Assembly: GCA_019638275.1 (NCBI GenBank)
Contig: JAHBUC010000010.1
Coordinates: forward strand, 85,126-149,125
DNA length: 64,000 nt
DNA from: Cyclobacteriaceae bacterium
GTDB lineage: Bacteria; Bacteroidota; Bacteroidia; Cytophagales; Cyclobacteriaceae
Reading direction: 5' to 3'
Shown here: positions 10,693-19,602 of the stretch, one piece after another
Layout of the letters: each line of letters starts with the position of its first letter
Numbering within the stretch: the stretch's first letter is position 1
The notes under the pieces: model-generated
Told to the model about the DNA's origin: nothing
Databases searched by the model: none
What the model saw: only the letters and a program-made list of their open reading frames with translations
Position numbers and translations under genes: made by a program

Positions 10693-11259
10693 ATGAAGGC
10701 AACAGAAAACAAAGGATTTGATCAAAAACTTATTCAGGAATACAGGGATAAAATGAAAGCCCTGAAGCAATCCTATTTGCTGGATGAAACCGATGAGCAA
10801 TCCGATGAGTTTGCGCATTTCTATTTCATTGGTGAAGATGATGATGGTAAGGCTGTAATCTATGATGCCGTAATGTACACGCTGCGAATGCAACACGAGA
10901 GTGAACTATTCGAAATTGCTGAGCACCGTGCAGCACAACATTTTCCTGACTATAAAAAGATTACCTACGAAGAAGATGAAAATGGTAACCTGGAAGCATT
11001 GGATGATGTGGAGGAAAAGATAGGGTTGTTTATGGCTGAGGTGATTATGGAGTTGGAAGAAGATGGCCAGATAAAAGTGAAGGAGCATGTTGACATGGAC
11101 CGGCATGTTGATTTTGGAATAGCACTCGATATCGGACTACATGTTGAAGCTGTTTCGCATGCCATTATTGAGAAATTCATTCAGGATTTTAATTCAGATG
11201 CCCTGAAACTTGACCCAACCCTGTACAGCTTTCAAACCAATGACGCTGAAACGGCCTGA
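10693..11259 (+). CDS. Acidic hypothetical protein, 188 aa
   Basis: Not recognised. A soluble, strongly acidic protein (Asp/Glu-rich, e.g. YEEDENGNLEALDDVEEKIG) without signal peptide, with a helical N terminus and repeated hydrophobic helices (EKIGLFMAEVIMELEEDG; SHAIIEKFIQDFNSD). The ATG at 10693 is preferred to the TTG at 10672. It stands alone between the carbonic-anhydrase-like gene and the OmpH-like gene. Codon use looks like its neighbours. Function unknown. Confidence 0.7.
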   Translation: MKATENKGFDQKLIQEYRDKMKALKQSYLLDETDEQSDEFAHFYFIGEDDDGKAVIYDAVMYTLRMQHESELFEIAEHRAAQHFPDYKKITYEEDENGNLEALDDVEEKIGLFMAEVIMELEEDGQIKVKEHVDMDRHVDFGIALDIGLHVEAVSHAIIEKFIQDFNSDALKLDPTLYSFQTNDAETA

Positions 11260-11290
11260 AAATTCAACCGCCTAAATTCTAGTCGAGACG

Positions 11291-11321
11291 TTGCCACAGG
11301 CACAGGATTCTGATATATTTG
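11291..11321 (+). promoter_or_regulatory. Putative Bacteroidota-type promoter of the OmpH-like gene
   Basis: TTG (11291-11293), a 20-nt spacer and TATATTTG (11314-11321), an exact match to TAnnTTTG. The expected start of transcription falls at or just inside the inverted repeat 11323-11343, so the 5' end of the mRNA would be a hairpin. Confidence 0.6.
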
Positions 11322-11322
11322 C

Positions 11323-11343
11323 GCCTGCTTGCCGCAGGCAGGC
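11323..11343. repeat. GCCTGC/GCAGGC inverted repeat in the ompH leader
   Basis: GCCTGC and GCAGGC form a 6-bp stem around a 5-nt loop and are followed by AGGC, making the unit partly self-repeating. It sits between the putative -7 element and the start codon at 11363. It may be a dispersed palindromic repeat, a 5' mRNA-stabilising hairpin, or a regulator site. Confidence 0.45.
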
Positions 11344-11362
11344 CTAAATCCTTTAATTTAAT

Positions 11363-11962
11363 ATGATGAAGAATCTATCACTTGTTCTGAATGTTGTGTT
11401 GCTGATTGCCGTTGGCGTTCTGTATTATGTTCACTTTGCCCCTAAATCTTCTGGTGAAAGTACCGGTGGTGCCTCATTCGATATCGGAGAACTAAAAGTT
11501 GCCTATATTAATTCGGATTCAGTAATGGAAAAATACGATTACCTGAAAGCCCGTGTTGAAGTGTTGGAAGCAAAGAAAAACAAGGTTGAACAGGATTATG
11601 TTAACCGTGCTGAAAGCCTGCAAAAGGAAATTCAGGCATACCAACGAAACATCAACAACATGACGGTTGGCCAGGTGCGTGCCGTTGAAGAAGATCTTGG
11701 AAAGAAGCAGCAGAATCTTCAGTTGTATGAGCAAAGCGCTACTCAAGAGTTGATGAACGACCAGGCAAAATTGAACAAGGAATTATACGATCGCATTACA
11801 GCGTTTCTAAATAAGTATGGTAAAGAAAAAGGCCTGCACATGGTTTTGAAATGGGATACTACCAGCGATGTGTTGTATGGTGTTGAGGCGTTGGATATAA
11901 CAGCTGATGTAGTTGCAGGTTTAAATGCAGAGTACGCGGCTGAGAAGATCGGCAACAAATAG
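11363..11962 (+). CDS. OmpH/Skp-family periplasmic chaperone-like protein
   Basis: Probable holdase chaperone of the OmpH/Skp family, which escorts unfolded outer-membrane proteins across the periplasm. An N-terminal hydrophobic segment (about 4-24, LSLVLNVVLLIAVGVLYYV) would act as a signal peptide or anchor. It is followed by the family's start of the body (LKVAYINSDSVMEKYDYLKA) and two long coiled-coil helices (about 65-150) that form the tentacles. The lack of a clear cleavage site suggests a membrane-anchored form. Two adjacent ATG codons make the first residue ambiguous. It has its own promoter (11291-11321) and a very strong terminator (11987-12024), so it is probably monocistronic. 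Confidence 0.85.
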   Translation: MMKNLSLVLNVVLLIAVGVLYYVHFAPKSSGESTGGASFDIGELKVAYINSDSVMEKYDYLKARVEVLEAKKNKVEQDYVNRAESLQKEIQAYQRNINNMTVGQVRAVEEDLGKKQQNLQLYEQSATQELMNDQAKLNKELYDRITAFLNKYGKEKGLHMVLKWDTTSDVLYGVEALDITADVVAGLNAEYAAEKIGNK

Positions 11963-11986
11963 GATAGGAAATTTTATAAAATGCTG

Positions 11987-12024
11987 AAAACCGGCTTGGA
12001 TATGAATCCAAGCCGGTTTTGTTT
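11987..12024 (+). terminator. Strong rho-independent terminator after the OmpH-like gene
   Basis: Perfect 15-bp stem: AAAACCGGCTTGGAT (11987-12001) pairs with ATCCAAGCCGGTTTT (12006-12020) around a 4-nt loop, followed by GTTTT. It begins 24 nt past the stop codon. The next gene's -7 element overlaps its T tail. Confidence 0.92.
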
Positions 12025-12032
12025 TATATTTG
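12025..12032 (+). promoter_or_regulatory. Putative -7 element of the Npt-type transporter gene
   Basis: TATATTTG is an exact TAnnTTTG match and ends only 9 nt before the ATG at 12042, so a transcript from here would have almost no leader. The -33 side is occupied by the terminator hairpin and shows TTG only at a 26-nt spacing. Confidence 0.4.
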
Positions 12033-12041
12033 GCCTACGCT

Positions 12042-15000
12042 ATGGCAAATTTTTTACCTGCAAACTGGAGGATTCAGTCCCTCGAACAAAAGCAGGTTGC
12101 CTTCATGCTGGCAACTGGCTTCTTTATGGGTGTGTTTATTGCCACCTATCAGGTTACAGCCGACTCATTGTTTCTCAACCGGTTGGGCGAACACCTTGAC
12201 AAGGCCTTTTTGGTAACGGGTATCCTCGGTATACTCTCGACTGCCGTCTTTTCCTTTTTACAGAATTTTATACGGTTTTCGCTGCTGACCCTGTTGGTCG
12301 TAATCGGAATTCTTGGTTTTACGGTGGGCGTTTATGTGCTGATTCACTATGGAGAGCAAGAATGGCAAAACCCACTGATCTTTGCCATGTTCTGTTCTTC
12401 AGGGCCAATTATAGCCTTGTTGTTTCTGAGCTATTGGGGAACCTTTGGACGCCTGTTCAATTTCAGGCAATCGAAGCGAATCATTGGCTGGATTGATACC
12501 GGACAACTTATTGCAGCTATCCTTGCTTCATTTCTCATACCGTTTACGGCTGCTCTTTTGCCTGATACAAGCGATTACCTGTTGGTGTGCACGGGTAGTA
12601 TTTTTATGGTTGGCGTTCTGTTAACCCTGATTGCCGGAAGCTTTGAGCTTTCAAAGAATGACCCACGCGACATTGAAGTTGAAGTCCGTAAGCAATCGAG
12701 CATCAGGCGAATGTTTTCGGATAAGTACATTCTGCTGCTTTCATTTCTTCTGGTTGTATCCATGACGGCCTTTGTTTTCAACCAATTTTCTTTCCAGGAA
12801 ATGGTTCGGGAGCAATACCCCGATCAGCGTGATCTTACCGACTTCAACGCCTTCTTTACAGGTGCAGTTTATGCGCTAAGCTTAATCATGCAAACCTTTG
12901 TAAACCACAGAATTATAGGCAATTATGGTCTTCGTATTTCGCTTTTCATTTTACCTATAGCGCTGGGGGTACTGTCATTGGCTTCGGTAATTGCGGGTTC
13001 TGTTTTCGGGTTCGAAAAGGAATCGTCACCCACCGGCTTTGTTTACTTCTTTCTGTTTGTGGCCATGAGCCGTCTGTTCAACTGGACACTTCGTGATTCG
13101 TTAGAGAACCCGGTTTTCAAATTGTTCTTCATTCCGCTCGACAGTCGAATCCGGTTCAATATTCAGGCACGCGTGGAAGGGTTGGTAAATGAAACTGCAC
13201 GCTTTGTGGCCGGTCTCTTGATTTTCGGACTGGCCTTTATTCCATTCTTTAACGTGGTATACATTTCCGTATTCCTGGTGCTGTTGGCTGGCTTGTATTT
13301 TCTGGTGGTAAACAGGTTGTACGGAGGGTACAAGGAGAAGATCAGATTAAAGCTTGAAACCACTGATTTTCAGCAAGATAAATTAGAAAAGGGAGTTACC
13401 CGTATTACCAGGCGATTGGAGGGGATGATCACAGTTCCGAGTCCCGGTAAGGCAATTTTCTCATACAAATTGTTGGAAAAGATCAATGCTGGCCAAACCG
13501 GCATGTGGGTGAATAACCTGATTAAAAATGACGATGAAGCCGTGCGCCATTTCGCACAAGAGCGCATGAATGAGATGAAGGGATTGTCCGTTTCCGATAA
13601 ATACGTGATCCGGATGGATCAGGAAAAAGTGGATGGACAGGACAAGAGCATCCTTAACGCCTCTGATCTGCAACTGATGATTGAGAGCGGTGGAGATATC
13701 ACAAAGAGTCGCATACAACGATTGTCGCGTTCGGGCAATCCCAGTGACCGGCAATATGCCGCAGAGCTTTTGTTGCACACCTCAGCGGATGAATGCATTT
13801 CATTCTTGATCGAATTGTTATCGGATACCGAACCGAAAGTTCGCAGCACAGCCATAAAATCTGCGGTAAAAAAGAACACCCCGGAGGTAGTCAATGCCCT
13901 TATTGAAAATATGGCCAACCCAATCTACAGCAACCAGGCCATGAACACGCTGGTGTTGATTGGAGCACAAACGCTGCCTGCATTGGATGCTGCCTTTTTC
14001 CGAAGTGGTCAGAGTACACACCTTATGCAGCGGATAATCCAAACTGTTGGCCGTATAGGCGGGCAACGTGCGAAGGATCTGCTTTGGAATAAAATTGATT
14101 ACCCGAATAAGGTTGTAGTATCACAGGTTCTCCTTGCTTTAGGCGAGTGTGGATTTAAAGCGGGTATCTCTCAGGTTACCCGTATCAAGTACGCCATCGA
14201 GTCGGATATTGCCGATATCCGGTGGAATTTAAGTGCTATTCAGGAGATTGGATCAGATGGTTTTAATGTTCACATTGTCAATTCGTTACGATGGGAAATC
14301 CAAAACGATATTGAGCATATTTACATGCTGTTGGCCATGTTGTACGACACACGCTCTATTCAATTGGTCAAAGAGAATATCGACAGCGGAACAACCGAGG
14401 GGATTACCTATGCGGTTGAACTTCTTGATGTGTTTCTTTCCGAACAGCTCAAGCAGCGCGTTATCCCGGTGCTCGATGACTTGTCGGATAATGAACGCAT
14501 TGGCAAGCTGGATGTATTCTATCCTCGTGCCCGGTTAGACGGGCGACTGGTATTGAAATTCCTGATCAACCGCGACTTCACACAGTCAAACCGATGGACA
14601 AAAGCCTGTGTGCTCTATCAGATTGGGCTTGAAAAGATTGAAGACTTTAAAATGGATTTGATCGCGCAGATGTTCAATCCGGATGCGCTTGTTCAGGAGG
14701 TTGCAGCGTGGGCACTGGCACAGGTCAATCATCAGGAATACCTGAAGAATGTTAAGCGGTTGCCGGCAGCAATTAAAAAATCATTGGATGACATTGTGTT
14801 GACCAACAAGATGAGCCGCTTCAGTAAGGTAATGTTTTTTCAGCATGTTCCTGTATTTGAGGGAGTTCCGGGCATTACCCTAAGTCAATTGGCTGATATC
14901 TGCCAGGAGATCAACCTCAAGGAAGGTGACTCCTTAACCCTGGATGAGCGAGCAAACAACAAATTCTACGTGCTGGCGAAAGGCTCCGTAGAATTCTACC

Positions 15001-15194
15001 AGCGTGGAGAACAGGTGGCTTCCTTTACTGAAGGGCAATTTATCGGGGAGCACTTGGGGCTGCCTAATTTTGTCAGCACCAACCTGATAAAAGCCACTAC
15101 GGATATCAGCCTGCTGAGTCTGGACAAAGACCAGTTCTATGAACTGTTGTCAGACAACGTTCGGATGGCCGATCAGGTATTAGAATTTGTTTAA
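12042..15194 (+). CDS. Npt-type nucleotide-transporter-like protein fused to HEAT repeats and a cNMP-binding domain
   Basis: 1050-residue fusion. Residues ~1-430 form about 11-12 transmembrane helices resembling the ATP/ADP translocase (Npt1/Npt2) branch of the MFS fold. Residues ~540-900 are soluble, with helical HEAT-like repeats (NPSDRQYAAELLLHTSADE; EPKVRSTAIKSAVKK). Residues ~930-1050 form a cyclic-nucleotide-binding domain (FFQHVPVFEGVPG, FTEGQFIGEHLGLP). The ATG at 12042 is preferred to the upstream TTG at 12030. In pathogens Npt proteins exchange ATP for ADP; in a free-living bacterium a sensor or regulated transporter is more likely. The substrate is unknown. It follows a strong terminator and precedes the nSTAND gene by 147 nt. 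Confidence 0.8.
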   Translation: MANFLPANWRIQSLEQKQVAFMLATGFFMGVFIATYQVTADSLFLNRLGEHLDKAFLVTGILGILSTAVFSFLQNFIRFSLLTLLVVIGILGFTVGVYVLIHYGEQEWQNPLIFAMFCSSGPIIALLFLSYWGTFGRLFNFRQSKRIIGWIDTGQLIAAILASFLIPFTAALLPDTSDYLLVCTGSIFMVGVLLTLIAGSFELSKNDPRDIEVEVRKQSSIRRMFSDKYILLLSFLLVVSMTAFVFNQFSFQEMVREQYPDQRDLTDFNAFFTGAVYALSLIMQTFVNHRIIGNYGLRISLFILPIALGVLSLASVIAGSVFGFEKESSPTGFVYFFLFVAMSRLFNWTLRDSLENPVFKLFFIPLDSRIRFNIQARVEGLVNETARFVAGLLIFGLAFIPFFNVVYISVFLVLLAGLYFLVVNRLYGGYKEKIRLKLETTDFQQDKLEKGVTRITRRLEGMITVPSPGKAIFSYKLLEKINAGQTGMWVNNLIKNDDEAVRHFAQERMNEMKGLSVSDKYVIRMDQEKVDGQDKSILNASDLQLMIESGGDITKSRIQRLSRSGNPSDRQYAAELLLHTSADECISFLIELLSDTEPKVRSTAIKSAVKKNTPEVVNALIENMANPIYSNQAMNTLVLIGAQTLPALDAAFFRSGQSTHLMQRIIQTVGRIGGQRAKDLLWNKIDYPNKVVVSQVLLALGECGFKAGISQVTRIKYAIESDIADIRWNLSAIQEIGSDGFNVHIVNSLRWEIQNDIEHIYMLLAMLYDTRSIQLVKENIDSGTTEGITYAVELLDVFLSEQLKQRVIPVLDDLSDNERIGKLDVFYPRARLDGRLVLKFLINRDFTQSNRWTKACVLYQIGLEKIEDFKMDLIAQMFNPDALVQEVAAWALAQVNHQEYLKNVKRLPAAIKKSLDDIVLTNKMSRFSKVMFFQHVPVFEGVPGITLSQLADICQEINLKEGDSLTLDERANNKFYVLAKGSVEFYQRGEQVASFTEGQFIGEHLGLPNFVSTNLIKATTDISLLSLDKDQFYELLSDNVRMADQVLEFV

Positions 15195-15234
15195 ATTTTT
15201 GCTGGAATCAGTATTTTTCATACATTTCGATACT

Positions 15235-15273
15235 ATTTTTTAAACTGAGTAAACTTTTTTGATTTTTTAAACT
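15235..15273 (+). repeat. 12-bp direct repeat upstream of the nSTAND gene
   Basis: ATTTTTTAAACT occurs at 15235-15246 and again at 15262-15273, a 27-nt period, in the AT-rich 147-nt gap before the start at 15342. The gap is too AT-rich to rule out chance; it could hold a regulator-binding site. Confidence 0.35.
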
Positions 15274-15341
15274 ATTTCCTGAAGCGTGGCCTCAAGATTT
15301 AACCTTCAAATCGCTAACTTTCAGGTTCTTTGTAGCGATGT

Positions 15342-18300
15342 ATGCTGAGTCAATCGTCTCATACAAGCAATGAACCCGAACTGACGGATGTGTTGGTTGA
15401 CATTCAGCCTGACAGTGCTAATCCTTTTCCCGGATTAAGGCCTTTCACCGTTGATGAATGCCACCTGTACTTTGGTCGTGAAGGCCAGGTAGATGACATT
15501 CTGCTCAAGCTTTCCCGAAACCGGTTTGTTTGCGTGATGGGTTATTCCGGAAGTGGAAAATCCTCCCTTATGGCGTGCGGTTTGGTGCCGGTGCTATACG
15601 GTGGATTCGTTACGCATTCCGGTCCGCATTGGCATGTAATTATTGCACGTCCGGGCACATCACCTTTTGAAAATCTTTCCGAAGCGGTTGTTGATTACTT
15701 GATTCTGCACAACAGGATTCAAGAGTCTGATCGGCAGATTCACCGCGCGATTGTCAATTCAGTTTTAAGAAGTGGATCGCACGGACTGGTAGAAGTTTCC
15801 AAATACCTTCAGCAACACAAACTGGAGAATGTGTTCTTCATGATCGACCAGTTTGAAGAACTGTTTCGATTTCATGAAACTGAACAAGCTGAAGACGTTT
15901 TCGATGAGACACAGCATTACGTTAACCTGATACTTCATTCGATTCACCAAAAGGAAACGCCCGTATATGTGGCGGTTACCATGCGGTCGGATTTTATTGC
16001 GCGGTGCTCAGCATTCAGCGGCCTCACAGAAGTGATCAATGAGAGCAACTTCCTGGTGCCGCAAATGACACGCGATCAGAAAAAGATGGCCATTGAAGGG
16101 CCCATTGCTGTTGCTGGAGGAAGAATTTCGGAGCGATTGGTGAAAAAGCTCCTGAGCGATATGGGGCGCAACCAGGATCAGCTTCCGATTCTGCAGCATG
16201 CGCTCATGCGTACCTGGGATTACTGGATTTCCAATCGTGAGCCGAATGAGCCGATGGATATTCGGCACTACAATGCCATTGGTAAAATTTCGCAGGCATT
16301 GTCACTGCATGCGAACGAGATTTTTGAAGAACTGGCACCACGACAAAAGGAAATTGCTGAGATACTCTTCAAAAGCATTACAGAAAAGAGCGCAGACAAT
16401 AAGGGCATGCGAAGACCTTGTCGACTTGGGCTGGTTGCAGAAATAGCCGATGCCGATGAAGATGAAGTAGCCGATGTAGTTGAACATTTCAGAAAGCCTG
16501 GCAGATCGTTTTTGATGCCTGCTCATACTGTAGCGTTAACGGCCGATTCGCAGGTTGAACTTTCACACGAAAGCTTAATGCGTATTTGGAACCGTTTGGA
16601 TACCTGGGTGGAAGAAGAGTTCGAATCTGCCGTGATGTACAAGCGTATATCCGATGCGGCAGCGATGTACCAGATCGGTAAAACAAGTTTATGGCGTCCG
16701 CCTGATTTGCAACTTGCACTGAACTGGCAAAAGAAACAACGCCCGACACGTGAGTGGGCACAGCGATATGATGAAGCCTTTGAACGCGCCATTGTATTTC
16801 TCGACACCAGCCGGATTACCTATGAGGCTGAATTAAAAAATCAGGAATTACAACAAAGGCGCACCCTACGCAATACGCGGGTAACTGCGATTATCCTTGG
16901 TACTGCAGCCGTTATTGCAATTTTATTTCTGGTGTTTGCGTATCTGCAAAAGATTGAAGCAGACAAAAAGACGTTGGAGGCGCAACTACAAGAGCAACGG
17001 GCTAATGAAGAAAAGCAAGCTGCTGAAGATGCAAAATTAGAAGCTGAAGAACAAAAAGGTATTGCAGAATTGAGAGCAAATCAATTGGCTGAAAAACAAG
17101 TTGAACTTGAAGATGCTTTAATCGCTGCCCGAAAGGCCAAAAATGAAGCTGAAGAAAGCTTACGGGAGGCGGAAAGGCAAACTGCAATAGCATTGGCTGC
17201 AACCATTCAAGAAAGGAAAGCTAGAGTTCAAGCAGATTCAGCAACAGTTGAGGCAACCAAGAACCTTAGTAAGTTTAATCGCTTATACATGCTTGCCAAA
17301 GCCCAGGAAATGGCTGGTAAATCTGTACAGGAAGATGATGATAAAGACCTCGCTGGAACACTAGCCATGCAGGCCCATTTCTTCCACAAACGAAATGATG
17401 GAAAGAAATATGATCCATACATCTACAATGCGTTGTACCACGCCATTACGGTTTCATCTGGCTTAAGTTATAATGCCATTAAAGTTCCAGGACCTTCCCG
17501 CAACAGAATGAACGCCATTGCGCTATCGACAAAAGGAAATCTGTACTATGCGGCTGGCGCTGACGGAAGGATATTTACAGGAGATTATGAAAAGCGCACA
17601 GGTAAGCCGACTGCTTTCCAGAATCCAAGCCCGAATAAAGTTGTTGCGTTGAGTAAGGACGACCGCTACCTGGCTAATGGAACAGACTCAGCCGTTGTTC
17701 AGATTTTTGATCTGCAGGCAGGTTCTCGTCCGGTTGCCGTGCGCGGACTCAACGGTGGAACCAACGCACTTGAATTTATGCCCGATGGCTCCGGCCTGAT
17801 TGTAAGCAAAACCGATCGAAGTATTTCACTGGTCAATCACCTCACGGGAGCGGTAAAAACTATTGCAACACCTAATGTGGAGTTGAAGGCCATTGCCATC
17901 AGCCCCAATGGTAAAATGTTGGCGGGCGCTGCATGGAGCGGACAGTTGGTGTTGATCAATCTGGAGACCGGATCACAAGAGGTATTGGTGAATACCGATG
18001 CTGCACAAATACTTTCCGTTAAATTTAGTCCGGATGGAAAGATGATTGCCTATGGAACGTTTGAGAAAAATGACAAACGTGGTTTGGTAAAATTGTACAA
18101 CCTCAATTCCCGGAAGGAAGAGCGTCAGTTTACTGGCCATAAGGCCGGTGTTTATTCCGTTGAGTTCAGTCCTGATGGTAAGTTGTTAGCCAGCGCAGGT
18201 TCCGACAGGCTGTTGCAAATGTGGGTAATTGATTTCCTTGAAGACCTGCCCATTAAAATGGATAACAACAATGGCTTTATCTGGGATATCGCCTTCTCGC

Positions 18301-18494
18301 ACGATTCAAAATTCCTGATTGCAGCAGGACATGAGTCGGAGATTCGGGTATGGCCTACAGATCCGGAGTTGCTGGCCAATCAGATTTGTCCATTACTGAA
18401 ACGTAACATGACCGAAGAAGAGTGGACAAAATACGTAGGCAGTGACATAACGTTTGAAAATACATGTGTGAACCTTCTTATAAAAGATTATTAG
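15342..18494 (+). CDS. Membrane-anchored nSTAND ATPase with WD40 propeller
   Basis: STAND-class (signal-transduction) NTPase, 1050 residues. The nSTAND1 lead motif NPFPGLRPF is at 27-35, Walker A GYSGSGKSS at 67-75 and a Walker B-like VFFMIDQFEELF near 164-175. A single transmembrane helix (about 514-536) is followed by a long E/K/Q/A-rich coiled coil (about 535-640) and a WD40-type beta-propeller (about 710-1030; e.g. VEFSPDGKLLASAGSDRLLQ). It ends in the tail TEEEWTKYVGSDITFENTC seen in many STAND-WD40 proteins. The topology suggests a cytoplasmic ATPase with the propeller beyond the membrane. It is first of four closely spaced genes with envelope and surface products, so it may trigger or sense an envelope process; this is inference. 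Confidence 0.88.
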   Translation: MLSQSSHTSNEPELTDVLVDIQPDSANPFPGLRPFTVDECHLYFGREGQVDDILLKLSRNRFVCVMGYSGSGKSSLMACGLVPVLYGGFVTHSGPHWHVIIARPGTSPFENLSEAVVDYLILHNRIQESDRQIHRAIVNSVLRSGSHGLVEVSKYLQQHKLENVFFMIDQFEELFRFHETEQAEDVFDETQHYVNLILHSIHQKETPVYVAVTMRSDFIARCSAFSGLTEVINESNFLVPQMTRDQKKMAIEGPIAVAGGRISERLVKKLLSDMGRNQDQLPILQHALMRTWDYWISNREPNEPMDIRHYNAIGKISQALSLHANEIFEELAPRQKEIAEILFKSITEKSADNKGMRRPCRLGLVAEIADADEDEVADVVEHFRKPGRSFLMPAHTVALTADSQVELSHESLMRIWNRLDTWVEEEFESAVMYKRISDAAAMYQIGKTSLWRPPDLQLALNWQKKQRPTREWAQRYDEAFERAIVFLDTSRITYEAELKNQELQQRRTLRNTRVTAIILGTAAVIAILFLVFAYLQKIEADKKTLEAQLQEQRANEEKQAAEDAKLEAEEQKGIAELRANQLAEKQVELEDALIAARKAKNEAEESLREAERQTAIALAATIQERKARVQADSATVEATKNLSKFNRLYMLAKAQEMAGKSVQEDDDKDLAGTLAMQAHFFHKRNDGKKYDPYIYNALYHAITVSSGLSYNAIKVPGPSRNRMNAIALSTKGNLYYAAGADGRIFTGDYEKRTGKPTAFQNPSPNKVVALSKDDRYLANGTDSAVVQIFDLQAGSRPVAVRGLNGGTNALEFMPDGSGLIVSKTDRSISLVNHLTGAVKTIATPNVELKAIAISPNGKMLAGAAWSGQLVLINLETGSQEVLVNTDAAQILSVKFSPDGKMIAYGTFEKNDKRGLVKLYNLNSRKEERQFTGHKAGVYSVEFSPDGKLLASAGSDRLLQMWVIDFLEDLPIKMDNNNGFIWDIAFSHDSKFLIAAGHESEIRVWPTDPELLANQICPLLKRNMTEEEWTKYVGSDITFENTCVNLLIKDY

Positions 18495-18501
18495 TGAACG
18501 C

Positions 18502-19602
18502 ATGCGGTTGAAAAGTATAGTTGGCTTATTTCTCATCCTGCTGGTGATGGCACAATCGCTTGCGCAAAATTCGCGTATGGACTGTGAACAAACCCTGAGT
18601 ATGGCAACAGAAGAATTCAATTCAGGGAGGTTCTATGGTATACCAGCCATGCTTAAGCCGTGTATTGATGGTGGGTTCGGACGGGAGCAAAGACAACGAG
18701 CCTATTTGTTGTTGGCACAAACCTATTTGATTTTAGATGATCCCATCTCAGCTGAAAACAGCTACCTCGAGATCCTTCGGGCGAACCCTGAATTTGAGGC
18801 TGACACCGCTTTGCACCCGATAGATTTGGTTTACCTGAGTAAAAAATTTACGGCAGACCCCATTTTTTCGCTGTTTGCAAAAGTAGGGGGTAACACATCA
18901 CCTGTACGGGTAATTCACACGATTAACCCGTGGGGCAGCTCAATTTCAAATGACTATAAGCTTCGTCTTGGTATTCAATTCGGGGGTGGTGTTGATTGGA
19001 ATATTACACGAGAAATAGCGTTGACCGGGGAGTTCAATGCGTTTACCGCATCCTACCGAAAGAATCAAATCCGGGCTAACCAGGATGATCTTCAATACAT
19101 CGGCAATCAGTTTTGGATGATGATTCCTGTATCAGTAAAGTATAGCGATTCAAAGGGAAAAATCAGACCCTATGGATATAGCGGACTAGCTTTCCAATGG
19201 TTGATTTCTGAACGCGGACGGGTCACTTCGGTTAAGACTGATGTGATTAATGACGGAACACCTCAATCGAATACGCGCGAAAGTCCCGTGCTTACCATGA
19301 CTGATTTCAGAAACAAAGTGAATTATTCATTTTTTGTTGGGGGTGGTGTGCGGTACAAACGTGGACTGGATTACTTCTTCGCTGACCTGCGATATAGCTT
19401 TGGATTATCCAATATTGTTGTTCCTACTTCTACGTATGGTCAACAAACACCCATGATTGAGCTGGGGCATGTTGATGATTTTTTTAGAATTGATAACCTG
19501 GCTATTTCAGTAGGTTATGTGCACCCGCTCTATAAGCCAAGAAAATTAAAAAAGGCCAGAACCCGCTCTGTGTTGAAACTGATTAACCGAGGCGCCAAAT
19601 GA
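18502..19602 (+). CDS. TPR plus outer-membrane beta-barrel protein
   Basis: 366-residue exported protein with a signal peptide (about 1-21, ending SLAQ). A short helical TPR-like segment follows (about 30-115, REQRQRAYLLLAQTYLILDD). The remainder reads as an outer-membrane beta-barrel with alternating aromatic strands (LRLGIQFGGGVDWNITREIA; NKVNYSFFVGGGVRYKRGLD) and a penultimate strand typical of the OmpW/OMP_b-brl type. It starts 7 nt behind the nSTAND stop codon and overlaps the next gene by 4 nt, so all are surely co-transcribed. The basic C-terminal tail (about 350-366) is unusual for a barrel, which normally ends in an aromatic residue. Function unknown. Confidence 0.75.
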   Translation: MRLKSIVGLFLILLVMAQSLAQNSRMDCEQTLSMATEEFNSGRFYGIPAMLKPCIDGGFGREQRQRAYLLLAQTYLILDDPISAENSYLEILRANPEFEADTALHPIDLVYLSKKFTADPIFSLFAKVGGNTSPVRVIHTINPWGSSISNDYKLRLGIQFGGGVDWNITREIALTGEFNAFTASYRKNQIRANQDDLQYIGNQFWMMIPVSVKYSDSKGKIRPYGYSGLAFQWLISERGRVTSVKTDVINDGTPQSNTRESPVLTMTDFRNKVNYSFFVGGGVRYKRGLDYFFADLRYSFGLSNIVVPTSTYGQQTPMIELGHVDDFFRIDNLAISVGYVHPLYKPRKLKKARTRSVLKLINRGAK

